From Antennarius striatus (Eukaryota > Chordata > Actinopteri > Lophiiformes > Antennariidae), in NCBI RefSeq assembly GCF_040054535.1, contig NC_090783.1, positions 1,020,001 through 1,084,000 on the forward strand: 64,000 nt of DNA, read 5' to 3'. The position numbers and the translations under genes were made by a program. The notes beneath the pieces are model-generated. The model was not told the origin of the DNA and did not search any database. It saw only the letters and a program-made list of their open reading frames with translations. Of this stretch, positions 35,301-46,651 are shown piece by piece. Every line of letters starts with the position of its first letter. The first letter of the stretch is position 1.

Positions 35301-37216
35301 AACAGGGTCAGAGAGAGAGACAGAGAGACAGGGTGTCAGGTAGTCCAGATAGAGTCAGTGTCTCTATGGTTACAGGTAGACCATTTGATGCTGGAGCTGG
35401 ATTGGGGACCAGAAAGTCAGGCTGTCTTCATACATGTTCCCCATCATGTTGTTGGTGAATTCAAGGCACAATTACAGCTGCGTGGACGACTGTATAGTGG
35501 AAGGAGGACGAAAGGAACCCCAGACGATGGATAGATGGGGGGTGGTACTGGTGGGCTCAATCTGTCTCGGACTTTTATAAGACACAAAAGTGCTTCAAAC
35601 AGTCTATCAGAGTGTGGGAAAAGGTAATACAGATAGAAGGTGGTTTGAGAGGGTTCATAAAAATTTAAATTACCGTAAATAATAAAATTAATAGATCTCG
35701 ATCGAGGATTCCTCAATCGCGTGTCGTTCCTGGAATGCGCACTCTCTCCTAATGGTGAGTCTTAGCCCTGCTAACGTTCTACACAAGGTTTTAGCCTTGT
35801 TACTAGCATCTCATAAATCTGTTTTTAAACAGTTGTCTATTTGCATATGAAGCAGACGTGGGTCAGCATTAGCATTCAGCTGGAGTCTGGATCCGGCCCA
35901 TGATGAATGAACTCTCTTTAGCTCCCGGGTTAAAATGCAAACATGGAATATTTGAGATTTTTCATCTTTTAGCTCATATTTCAGTTTGTTGTGGAGGAAT
36001 CTCAGCCGCTGCTTCCATTCAGAGGACGGATGCTGATTTTTTTTGTGCATTCTGGGACCTAAAGTTCATTTTACAAATTAGAAACTCAAGGTGGTTTGAG
36101 GTGAGGATGAATAATGACTTGCTGGAATCAGAAACCACATCTTCAGAGCCAATAACATCGGTGTTTTTGTGAAGTCCGGCCTCATGAGGTTCGTGTTGCT
36201 TCAGATTGAACTTCTAATGTGCGGCGGGGGCGTTGGTGACCTCGTGCACATTTTCTAGTATTGACACAGAAATAACTCGTTGGGTTTCAATCACTGGTCC
36301 ATTGCCGTCATATCCGAAGCATCTCCACGGTGAAGTTCAGCGGCGTATCTTAGCAACCTCCTCACCACCTGCAACGATATGTGAGAGGAAGGTTGCAGCC
36401 TGGCTGTGTGCGAGGAAGACGCCCGACATAAAAGGAGGAAGACATCCATCAGAGATGAAAGATGGAGTCAAGGAAAAGTCGCAATCCAACAGGTGGAAGA
36501 GAGAAAAGACACGTCGTGAAGGGTTTTTGAGAGATTTGTGATTGAAAAATGAAAGAGCGCAAGAAAGGGAGCGGTGGAGGAGTAGAGGAGGGTCAGAGTC
36601 ATCAGAGAGAAGGGTTTAAGATCGTAGACTGCAGGAACCATAGAGGCTTCAGTGAATGTTGCTACTGGGCGTCTTTAATGGGAGAGACCGCCCAGTTTTA
36701 GCACCAGTGTCTGTCCATCGCCGCTATCTCGTCTCTGCAGTCATGGAGGATGTTTCATCAGCTCGTTTCCAGGCGGGAATCAAAGACAGCCTTAAGTTTT
36801 GGGAGCGGGGGGAGGAGAGCGATGAAGAGGCGGGGGGGGGGGGGGGTGATGAAGATGAATGTCTGCTGGAGCGCAGATCAAGCTGGAAGCTGTGCTTCTA
36901 TAAAACATCAGTGCGGCGCAGAGATGGAGGGAGTGCTCGAGCAAAAAATAGACAACAAACAGGAAAATACCGAGAAAACGAGTGGGCGAGCGAAACAGAG
37001 AGATATTGATCCTGTCTGCTGATTGATTTGTGTTATCAAAAGCTGACCGTCCTTGAGAATATTGAGCATCTCTGGTAACATTGGTAGGAAATGAAGTCTT
37101 TATTCCAGCTGGAAAGGCCTCGAAAAATAAAAGAAATGCGTTAAAAATCATTTAAAATGAGTAAAGAAAACATCAGAAGATTGATGGTATAAACAAATGC
37201 AGTTAAAGGATTTAAA

Positions 37217-37475
37217 GTACAGGTAGTCCTCAACTTACGAACACAACAGGTTCCTAGAGGTTGTTTGTAAGTTGAAAAGTTCACAAGTTATTTATTAAAT
37301 TTCTATCTATAATGAGATTTTCTGAGTCATGTTAACATGACAAGTGAAATCTGAATCTATGGGGTGTTGATGTTTCGCTGCTCGGTGGGGGTTGTGGCAG
37401 GAAGGGGAGCTACAGTCATCCTTTTTTTTTTTTTCATATTTACGAATGTTCATATCTTGAGGACTTCCTGTTTTG
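37217..37475 (-). mobile_element. Terminal-inverted-repeat element, copy E
   Basis: It starts ACAGGTAGTCCTCAACTTAC and ends CATATCTTGAGGACTTCCTG, in reverse orientation relative to copies B and D. The interior matches them in reverse (gttgtggcaggaaggggagc). No satellite. Confidence 0.65.
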
Positions 37476-38109
37476 GATAAATCGCCAACAGAGAAACAGC
37501 ATGAATGTTTTTATACAGCTGATTCCAGACCAGCTTCACCTTTAAAAACAGTAATGGAAAGATTTTCAGATGTGTCCTAATCATTAAATTCATATTTTTT
37601 GCTTTCCATCCATTTTCAGTCCGACTGCCGTTTCTAAAACGTTCTCTTTTCTTTTTTTTGACATCATTAGCATGGAGCTCATGCTGTGATCTGAAGCATT
37701 CATGTTTTATGAGTCCCGCTAAATAATAAATGAACCTGAGCACCTGCGTGAATACAGAAACATACCTCCACTAAATCAGTGCTCTGCAGTCCATTAAGCT
37801 TCCACAGACGAGTCAGGTGATGTCAAAACGCGTCACGGAGACGGCGGCAACTACACTGAGCCACACGCCGCGGGACAAAACACGTGTCCTGCGGGACGCC
37901 GCGCGGCGTCTGAGGCTCATGAATCAAACTGCTGTATATAAAGGAAACACAGCAGGTGATTTATCCTCCTGCACGCATACGTGAAGCCGTTTACCCCCCA
38001 ACCCCCACCGACTGACTGATGCGTCATGCGTCCGCTTCCTTATCGACAGGATCGTTATTTAGAATTATGCCTCCAAGAATTTTCAGAATAAGGTCAGAAA
38101 TCCTTTCCT

Positions 38110-38425
38110 TCATTCATTTTCCAATCATTTTTCCACTTTCGTGGGTCACGGGGGTTGCTAGAGGCAATCCCAGCGGACCTACAGGCAGGGAGACGCTCTG
38201 GACACTGAACCACATGAAGGACGCACACCCACTGAGGTACACACTCAGGTACACCTACGGGCAATTTGGGACCGACCAATCCAGGTGAAGCGCATGGCTT
38301 TTGGAGGTGGGAGGAAACCGGAGAACCCGGAGAGAACCCACGGAGACACGGGAAGAACACGCAAACTCTATACAGAGAGGACTCGAACCCACAACCTTGT
38401 GCGACGAAAGCGCCACCCACCTTGT
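38110..38425. mobile_element. Dispersed teleost repeat (retrotransposon 3'-tail type)
   Basis: ttggaggtgggaggaaaccg, ggagaacccacggagacacg and cgcaaactctatacagagag are hallmarks of a repeat very common in fish genomes, usually attributed to non-LTR element tails. A fragment (tgggtcacgggggttgct) recurs at 60.1 kb. Apparent minus-strand protein frames here are artefacts. Confidence 0.6.
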
Positions 38426-38964
38426 TGCCCTAGTCAGAAAAAGTCACATGTTAGAAATATTTTCTCCTACTTCAGAAACAGTAGCCAAATTATTTCATTT
38501 TATTACAGACACGCATTTTGAGATCTTGGGAAGTTCCAGCATTTTCTACTGTTGAACTTTTCCTCACCTGTAAACAACAGCAACTCCTGTCTGACTGTTT
38601 TCTGACTGTTTTTCTCAGAAATCCAACCACGGCTGGAGATTCTGAGCGTTTCCTTCTCGTTTTTTTGCGTTCAGGAGTTCATGTCTGTTGGTATTCGCCT
38701 GCGAGCTGCAGTTGGATGACATTAAAGGTCAGGCGTAACGTAGAACCTGTGCTTTTCCGCTGGATGTCGTGTTAAATCGGTTGTGAAAAAAGGTGTTTGT
38801 GGAAGTGAAGGATGTGTGTCTGCTGACAGATCCTCCGTCTCTGTATTGTCATCTGGAGTGCAATAGAAAGTGAAGGTTTTCGCTCAAGGGCAGTGGAAGG
38901 AAAATATATCCAACCCACGGAGGCAGAAGCAGAGCGATGCTAAAACGGACGGGTGCAAAGAGAA

Positions 38965-39366
38965 ATACAGCCGAACCTGGAGATACGAGTTTAATCTGTT
39001 TCGTGACTGGACTCGTAAATGAAAGAACAATCACTGTTTAGAATAACTAAAATCATTTTCATCTGTTCCAGCCTGTAAAAATAGCCCAAACCCCCTGAAG
39101 TATGAAGAAACAACATAATTGTATCAACCAATAAACACGCAGACTTTACCTGTGTATAATTAATTATATATAAGTTACCTAAACAATGATTAAGAATGAA
39201 AAGAAACGCCAAAAATCATGAGAACACACGAGCTACGTCTTTACTCCACCAACGAGAACGAGATCCGGTCTCACTGATGTCGTATCCAACCGCCAACTAG
39301 TGGTGGTGTCCAGGATTTTTGTTTGTATCTAGAATAACACGTTACTCGAGGTACTACTGTTTTCCT
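38965..39366. mobile_element. Second terminal-inverted-repeat element family
   Basis: The left part cctggagatacgagtttaat pairs imperfectly with the right end gttactcgaggtactactgt. An internal piece (acgagatccggtctcactga) is the source-like sequence of the 49-bp array in a dynein intron at 47.2-47.6 kb. No transposase frame. Confidence 0.5.
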
Positions 39367-40023
39367 TTTCGGTATAAATACGCATCCATACTGCTCTGAT
39401 TCAGTCTTAATGAAATCAACTTTAATGAGCTGTGATTCTGACACCAATCATCCTTTAATTTGTATAATTAGCTTCATTAGCTTCAAACACGGGTTGACAG
39501 TCTGATCAGAATCTCTTCATGAAGCATGAAATTCAATCCTGACCAAGGGTTTAATAGTTGAAGGCACACAACAAAGGACAGGCAAGGCAAATAAAGAGGC
39601 AGAAACAGACTAGGAGAGGAGATAGAGAGTAAACACACCGATCAATGTCCAGATCACGCTAACCTGGCGCTGGGATCGGAGCCCGGCTACAACCAGCTGG
39701 ACAGGGGATCCGTTTCTGTCTCGTTAGCAGCAGCAAGGAAAGACTTTCAAGACAGGAAACTGGGTGTGAGTTCCTTTTTACTTCCCTCTTTAAACCTCTA
39801 AGATGATTGATGAGGTCAGAAAGGTCGTGTGAGAGCAAGGGCTGATGGGAGTAGACTGACTTTACACCTCGGGTGTATTTACCAACTCGTTCTTGTTCCG
39901 TTGGGCGATCCTTTGTTCTAAACGTCTTTACAGCAGCTCGCCTCATCTTCTCCAGACTCGTTTAACTTTTCATTCCATCTTTTCCTCGTCTCTCCGTCTG
40001 GTCTTCCTCCTCTCAGGCCAATC

Positions 40024-40728
40024 ATGTGGCGCGTTCGCAGTCGCAGGAAGATAGGTGTGTTCCTGGCCTTCCTCACAGTCTTCCTCTACCTCCTCATGGC
40101 TCTTATCTCTCTGCCCGCTAACCACCAGCCCTGCGAACCCCTGTCGTTACCCAACCTTCGGGTTCTGCGAGATCTGGCAAACGCCAGCTCCGTCTCCACG
40201 GGGACGAGGGGTCTGGCGGCGCCCCCCACCGACGCCGCACATGGCGATTCTTCCAGTAAGGATGCCAAAGATCGAGGGCAAGCCGTGATTGATGGGTTCT
40301 TAGCGCTGAACGAGGGCGGGAACGCTTCGGCGAACACGTCACTACCTTTGATGTCCAAACTGGAGGCTCTGTTTGACCATCCTCTCTACAATCTGCCCCG
40401 GCCCCCCATCCCTGAAGAAGACTGGCTGCTGAGAGTCAAAGCCAAGATGGAGTCTCCTGAGAAGAGCTCCCAGCGATGGTCGGTATAGTCAACATCCATC
40501 GCCCTCTGTCGGGCCTCCTACCTGTGACCCACGCCCGCCTGTCTTTCCAGGGTGGGCGACACCGAGGAAGACCTGGACGCCGTACCGTGGACCAGCGACA
40601 GCCACACCCATCCCCCCTGGCTGCGCCTCCACCTGGGCATCTCGCGTTGGCAGCTGTACGCCCATCGCGACGCCAACGTGGAGCCACTGATTGAACAACT
40701 CGCCACGCAACCCATCGTCAGCACAGGT

Positions 40729-40789
<61 letters not shown>

Positions 40790-41693
40790 ATCATGTATAA
40801 CAGAGGAGGTTCAAACGATGGACGGGACAATCTCGATGAAGGAACGAACATTCCAGACCAGAAAGGAAAGACTATGCTGAAGTCAAGTCTGTCGGAAACC
40901 AGACTAGTTTTACCCCAAATCCTGGTGTGGGAGGAGGGTGGGCTTCAGGGAGGAAGAGCGAAGATGAAGAGGAGCGTTGTTGTGCTTGTTTGCCACCTGA
41001 GGTTTTCGGGTTAGACTTTCAAATCCAGGCTGACCTTGAAGTCGTGAAATGAAAGCTGACTGTGAAGCTTTGAGCGCCGTCGGCGGAGGACGGTCGGGGA
41101 TGCGTGAGTCACCGACGGTGTCAGTCACGTCTCCTCTTTCCTAAAGCCCGTCCTGGGTTAGCTCGCTGGCTATGTCATGTAGCCCCGGACACATTAGCGT
41201 CAAACGGTGGGGTAAAAACGAGTCTGTCGAAAGGTTTTTAGCGCGTTCAGTCTTCTGGGAGAACTTGGTGGTGGTGACGGCTGATGACTCTGCAGTGATG
41301 CAGCTGTGGAAGGCACGTCTGATAGCAGTGTGATGGGTATGGCGATATTGGAGGTAACAGCGATGCAGCGCCGCAATATATTCACGTTTAGCCGCTAACA
41401 CACACGCCGATGAGTCAGCACCTTCACCGCGGTCCAGATGAGTTCTTTACGACTGCAAATATAAAGAATCCAGCGAGTGAAAGGAGGAAAGAGTTTCAGT
41501 GCGGAAACTTTAGCGACAAATCCTTCTGAATTAATTTGATAAATTCTCGCCGCATCGTGACGGCGAGGGTAAAGCTTCCCCGTCGCCCCGCTAACGTTAG
41601 CAAAAAACACAAGGTGTGTGTGAGCCCATGTGAGTGAGTGATGTGTGTTATCTCAATGATGATTCACATATTGTCTTTGTCTTTTCAGTGTGT

Positions 41694-41745
<52 letters not shown>

Positions 41746-42874
41746 ACTATGTTGCTATGGAAACATTCTCAGCTTTGTTTTGCAGTGCAGAAGTCTGGGG
41801 GGACGCAGCTGAAGCTGGTGATGTCATTTCCCGACTACGGACAGGCCTTGTTCAAACCCATGAAGTGAGTCGGACGAGGGGAAAAACATCAAAGACGGAG
41901 CGTTTAGAACAAAATAAGATTAAAAAACGAGACGCGTTCACGTGAGTCCGGTAAATCATGACGCTGGATTGATCATACGGGTTTTTTTTAGTTCTGACGG
42001 TGTCGTGTGCCCCATCAAAGCTTCTGTTTGATGTACCTGTGAAAGGACTTCATGAATTATGAGCTCTAATTTGCCCCCCCCCCGACCCCCGACCCCCCAG
42101 GCAGGAACGAAACCAGGAAACCAGCTACAACCTCTACTACTTCTCCGATTTCGAGCGACACAACGCAGAGATCGCAGCTTTTCACCTGGACAGGTACGGA
42201 AGACGTAAAACAAGTCTTGCGTGAAACCAGATCTTCGACATTATCTTCTTGTTGATGCCCCCCTCCCCTGCAGGATCCTGGGTTACAGGAGAGTCCCCCC
42301 GGTGGTGGGCCGGCTGGTGAACGTGGTCACGGAGATAAAAGACATCACCACGGACCGCAAGCTGGCCCGAACCTTTTTCAACTCCCCCGGTGCCGCCCCC
42401 ACACGCGCCTGAATTATTCATCCAGCCTGCCTAAAATGTCCTTTCATGTCATCTCTCTTGTTTTTGTGGCCTCTCCCCCACCCCTCGCCGCTCCTCTGGC
42501 GCCCCCCAGTGGGCAACGTGTGCTTCTACGGTCAGTGCTCGTACTACTGCTCCACGGAACACGCGGTGTGCGGTAGCCCCGCCCACCTGGAGGCCTCGCT
42601 GGCGCTCATGCTGCCCGACCTGGCCCTCGCCAGCCGGAGGGCGTGGCGATCCCCGTGGAGGCGGTCCTACAGCCGCAGCAAGAAGGCAAAGTCAGTGGGG
42701 TGGGGGATTGGGGGAGGGGGCACCTCCCACAGTGTTTCCCGTGTCCATGAATGTTGTGTTTCAGGTGGGAGTCCGATCCGGACTACTGCTCCGGCGTGAA
42801 GACGACCCCACCCTACAACAAGGGCACCAGGCTAGTGGACCTCATGGACCTGGTGGTCCTGGACTTCCTGATGG
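40024..42874 (+). CDS. FAM20C-type secretory protein kinase, 3' truncated
   Basis: FAM20C is a Golgi kinase that phosphorylates secreted proteins on S-x-E motifs. Seven exons (40024-40478, 40551-40726, 41786-41864, 42101-42193, 42274-42389, 42510-42690, 42765-42874) join in phase to 403 codons. Residues 11-30 ([20 protein letters not shown]) form a signal anchor. [35 protein letters not shown] (with the lysine of FKPMK), [38 protein letters not shown] and [12 protein letters not shown] match FAM20C better than FAM20A or FAM20B. The frame ends in LVVLDFLMG at a good donor. The next family exons, which carry the catalytic DRHHYE and the metal-binding DNGRGFG, are not found before the next gene. 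As it stands the product would lack about 130 C-terminal residues and be inactive. Either the gene is broken by deletion or the exons lie elsewhere. Which teleost fam20c paralogue this is cannot be settled here. Confidence 0.85.
40730..40788. repeat. (CA)n microsatellite
   Basis: About 29 CA units start only three bases after the donor of exon 2 of the fam20c-type gene. Confidence 0.95.
41691..41745. repeat. (TG)n microsatellite
   Basis: About 27 TG units lie 40 bp before exon 3 of the fam20c-type gene. With the CA array at 40730 it flanks the intron with complementary arms. Confidence 0.95.
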
Positions 42875-42930
42875 GTAGGTTCACACTGGAGTCAGGGAGG
42901 GGGTTCAGTCTGCTGCTCAGAACACTAATG

Positions 42931-43745
42931 GTACAGGTAGTCCTCAACTTACGAACATTCAGAGATACGAACAAACGTGTTTCACCATACCCGACTACCC
43001 TACTGCAAAGTTTATCGTAAACTAATCTGGATTAAAACAATCACCTGAATCATGAGCAACGTTTAACGGTAGATATTGGAACTATACGTACGTATTTTAA
43101 CACGATTACGTGTTTTTATTCTGATCTATTGTACAGTAACATGAGATCATGAACTCTGAACGGTTTTCTAGTGATTTCTAGAGTCCAGTATCTGTGGTGG
43201 ACAGACGTTAATCCAGAGAAACGACCTTTATTGTTAAACTGACGGATAATCAGAACGACTGAACTCTGAACGACCTGAACCTGGATTTTATTTATTATGG
43301 GATGTTTTAATGTTCTGGAATTGTCTCTGGTCAGTCTGAGGGAATAGAACTTTAGTATTTAGAGTAGTAATGAGATTACTTTAGTATTTAGAGTAGTAAT
43401 GAGATTACTTTAGTATTTACAGTAGTAATGAGATTACTTTAGTATTTACAGTAGTAATGAGATTACTTTAGTATTTACAGTAGTAATGAGATTACTTTAG
43501 TATTTAGAGTAGTAATGACATTACTTTAGTATTTACAGTAGTAATGACACTACTTTAGTATTTACAGTAGTAATGACATTACTTTAGTATTTACAGTAGT
43601 AATGAGATTACTTTAGTATTTACAGTAGTAATGAGATTACTTTAGTATTTACAGTAGTAATGAGATTACTTTAGTATTTACAGTAGTAATGACATTACTG
43701 TAGTATTTACAGTAGTAATGAGATTACTGTAGTATTTACAGTAGC
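42931..43745 (+). mobile_element. Terminal-inverted-repeat element, copy F, right end missing
   Basis: The left end is ACAGGTAGTCCTCAACTTAC. The segment 43095-43227 is nearly identical to copy C. The element then runs into a 29-bp array and stops inside it. The right part present in copy C (about 120 bp ending GTTGAGGACCACCTG) is absent. Confidence 0.7.
43350..43745. repeat. 29-bp minisatellite, second array
   Basis: About 13-14 units related to the array at 25.0-25.7 kb but diverged: tttagtatttacagtagtaa with gagattac in place of gacattac, so the palindrome is mostly lost. Confidence 0.93.
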
Positions 43746-43869
43746 TGTACTTACAGCTGTACTTCCTGTAGTTCTACAAAATGAGTTCATTTCGTAAAAC
43801 TACAGGAGGTCAAAGGTCACCAACACGTCAAAGCAGACGCGCATGACCTTCAGCTCCGGTATGCGCTGC

Positions 43870-43883
43870 GTTACCATGGCAAC
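43870..43883 (+). promoter_or_regulatory. Perfect palindromic RFX X-box at the dynein gene start
   Basis: GTTACCATGGCAAC is the textbook symmetric X-box. It lies about 200 bp upstream of the probable first donor (44079) of the dynein heavy chain gene, in CpG-rich sequence. RFX2/RFX3 control many axonemal dynein genes, so this is the expected ciliary promoter element. Confidence 0.7.
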
Positions 43884-44129
43884 AAGCCGTCTCCCTGGCA
43901 GCGCCGACAACTTGTCCACAACCAGGTGAGAAAGCCTCGCGCGTCGGTCCGTCCCGCCCCCCCCCCCCGGGTCGCTCCGCTAACGTGTTTACTTGTTTAC
44001 CTGCGGACAACACGCGCGTCTGCGTCACGTGACGGACGTTTGAACGACGTCGTTGCTCAAGAAAACCCGGCGTTGAAGGTGAGTGACGCTCCGGTCTGCT
44101 CGTGACGTAGCTGACGTTAGCTGCTGTTG

Positions 44130-44195
44130 ACCAGGGTCACCTGGTGACCAGGGTCACCTGGTGACCAGGCTCACCTGGTGACCAGGCTCACCTGC
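44130..44195. repeat. Tandem palindrome GGTCACCTGGTGACC
   Basis: About four 17-bp units, each a GGTCACC/GGTGACC inverted repeat with an internal CACCTG E-box. It lies in the presumed first intron of the dynein gene. Confidence 0.85.
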
Positions 44196-44728
44196 GGGCC
44201 GCAGCTAACGTGAACCAGCGTGGAGAGTCAGCTCACAGGAACGGTAGTACCACTGAAGGTAGACACGTCAGAAGACGCTTTTACCGGGAATCACATCCGA
44301 TTTCCGGTTGATGTGAGATTTAATGTCGTTTATCTGATGGAAGATGCAATGAAAAAAAGAATTACAGCATCTGAAATAATTAATTAACATTTAAAAAGAA
44401 GAGTTTTTGCTACTTTTAGAGAATCTAAATCGTTTTTTAAAAATATTAGGTAATGGTTTTGAGATGCTGAGGACTTTGAAATGCTGAGTAATGATTTTAA
44501 GCTGCTATGTCATTATTTTGAAATATGAAGTCATTATTTTTGAGATGCTGAGTCATGATTTTAAGATGCCGAGTCATTATATTGATATGTTACATGTTGT
44601 ATTGAGATGCTGAGTCATTGTATTGATGTTACATTGTTGTGTTGAGATGCTGAGTCATTGTATTGATGTTACATTGTTGTATTGAGATGCTGAGTCATTG
44701 TATTGATTTATCACGTCATCATTTGGAG

Positions 44729-46595
44729 ATGGATCCAGACGACGTTTGCGGCACCAGAACCATGTTTTCCGTCTCTGCGGTCGACGGATCCGACGACGGC
44801 GCTCGTCAGAAATCTGGTAACGAATCAAGACTTAAGAAAGAGTCACGTGACCCTGAAGTGACTCTCCCACCTCTGTGCAAGGCGGCGCTATCTGGCCACG
44901 CCCCCCTGAACGGCCACGCCCCCCTGGACCGACCCACAGAGGCGGTGAAACTCCCTCCTCTGGTCGCGGTGGCGCAGAGGTGCCTGGAATCAATCGGGTT
45001 TTATATCCATCCCAGAATGAATAAATAAATAAGTAACACCTGAACTGGTTGCAGGTGTGTCGGGTCTACGGGGCAAGAAGAACCGCCCCGGGTCAGGTGG
45101 TCTGACGACAAAACGACGACGACGGTGAAGAAAGGGAACACCCCTCTCACCGGCGCCGAGGTGGTTCAGGTGCTCACTGAGAACAGAGCGCCGGGCGGTC
45201 CGGACCTCTACTACCTGAAGGAAGTGGGCGGAGCCTCCTACAGGTAGGCCAGGTGGGTGATTCCGTTCTGCTCGAACGCCCCGCATGAACATCGTGACTC
45301 CTCCCTCCAGACCGTACCACCTGCGAGTCGTCCGTTCCGGCGCCGCCGGGTCGGACCACTACGTCTTCTCCTCCAGGTCGGTTCTACGCGTGACAGGAAG
45401 CGGATTGGACGGACCCGTCGGCCTATCAGAGTGGAGCAGAGAGCGCCTCCTGTGGACGGCGCTGCAGGAGGTGGCGTTCTTCAGGAGCTTCAGACTGAGG
45501 AAGGCGTTCACCAGGTGAGCGCTGGTCTTCTCTCTGAAACATCTCCGCTTCTCAGGGCCGTCACGTTTCATCGCCGCCGTTCTTCTTCTTCTTCTTCTTC
45601 TTCTTCTTCTCCTCCAGGTGGAACAGGAACGTCCGCCGGATGTTGTTCCGTCGCAGGTGTGAGGTTCTTCAGGACGCTCTGCTCACGGCGGTACCTCGGT
45701 TCCAGGATGCTCTTCTTCTGCTCGCCGGGTTAGCTTCAGTTAGCTCCAGTTAGCTTCAGTTAGCTCCAGTTAGCTTCAGTTAGCTTCAGTTAACTTCAGT
45801 TAGCATGCATTGGTTGGTAGACGACCTCCTGGTGACGCTGCGCCTCCTGCAGGACCCTCGAGGAACTGACAGGAACCCCCCGGCTTCCTCTGGAGGCTTC
45901 TGGAACCTTCACGCTGCTGGGGTTCCAGGAGGCGCTGAAGAGGCGGAGTCAGGAGTTCCTGCGGGCGCTGCAGACGTTGTCGCGGCAACGCGCCACCATC
46001 CTGAACGCGGTACGAGCTCGACTTCCTGCCGCGAAGGTTTGGAGCAGCTCATTGGAGAAGGTTCTCTCCCCCCAGGTGAAGGAGGACGGCCATGAAGAGC
46101 GTCAGAACCTCCAGCTGCACAGGCAGTACGCCGCCCGGAGCCGGGGGCCCCTCCACCTCCACCGGGGGCCCCTCCACCTCCACCGGGGGCCCCTCCACCT
46201 CCACCGGGGCCACCAGCGCCACCTGGAGGAGGGTTCGTCCCGCTCCGAGAGCGTCCTGCAGAAGTTGGGTAACTTCGCCGCCCTGGTGGACGAGATGATC
46301 GTCCAGAGTCTCGTCTGGACGCTCCGGAGGGACGTCGACTCGCTGGTCAGCGGCGTCCTGGAGGTGAGGGGGCGTGTCGGGGGTCACGGGGGGCGTGTAG
46401 GGGGTCACGGGGGTCGCTGGAGCGTAAAGATGTTCTTTTCCCAGAGGAGGACCTCTCAGAGCCACGCCCTCTTCCACGCCGAGCTGCGATTCGCCGCCGA
46501 CGGTCAGCTGACCATTGACCCTCCGTTACATCGGTTCCAGGAAGTGATGAGTGAAGCTCTGCTAGCTGTTAGCGACTTGCTAATCCAGGTAATCT

Positions 46596-46651
<56 letters not shown>

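Larger units (their letters stand above)
32019..40023. other. Gene-free repeat-rich interval
   Basis: Apart from the dnal4 3' end, I find no coding sequence in 8 kb. Recognisable content is listed separately: a TG array, inverted-repeat elements D and E, two dispersed teleost repeats (35.1 and 38.1 kb) and another inverted-repeat element (38.97-39.36 kb). The rest is unremarkable intergenic sequence. An upstream noncoding exon of the fam20c-type gene may lie here, since its first coding exon follows a good acceptor. Confidence 0.55.
42875..44728. other. Interval between the fam20c-type gene and the dynein gene
   Basis: It holds inverted-repeat element F with its satellite (42931-43745), a short palindrome (about 43767-43807), and a CpG-rich segment (43.85-44.08 kb) that looks like the dynein promoter and first noncoding exon, ending at the donor GTTGAAG then GTGAGT (44079). 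The tandem palindromes at 44130 and gatgctgagtcattg repeats (44455-44705) follow. I searched it by eye for the missing kinase exons and found none. Confidence 0.6.

Noticed and set aside
38094-38420. 108-codon minus-strand frame
   Set aside because: It lies wholly in a dispersed fish repeat and is a commonly mispredicted protein.
43849-43925. Possible coding exon starting MTFSSGMRCV before a donor at 43926
   Set aside because: It overlaps the X-box and resembles neither the kinase nor dynein. It is more likely promoter or noncoding first-exon sequence.
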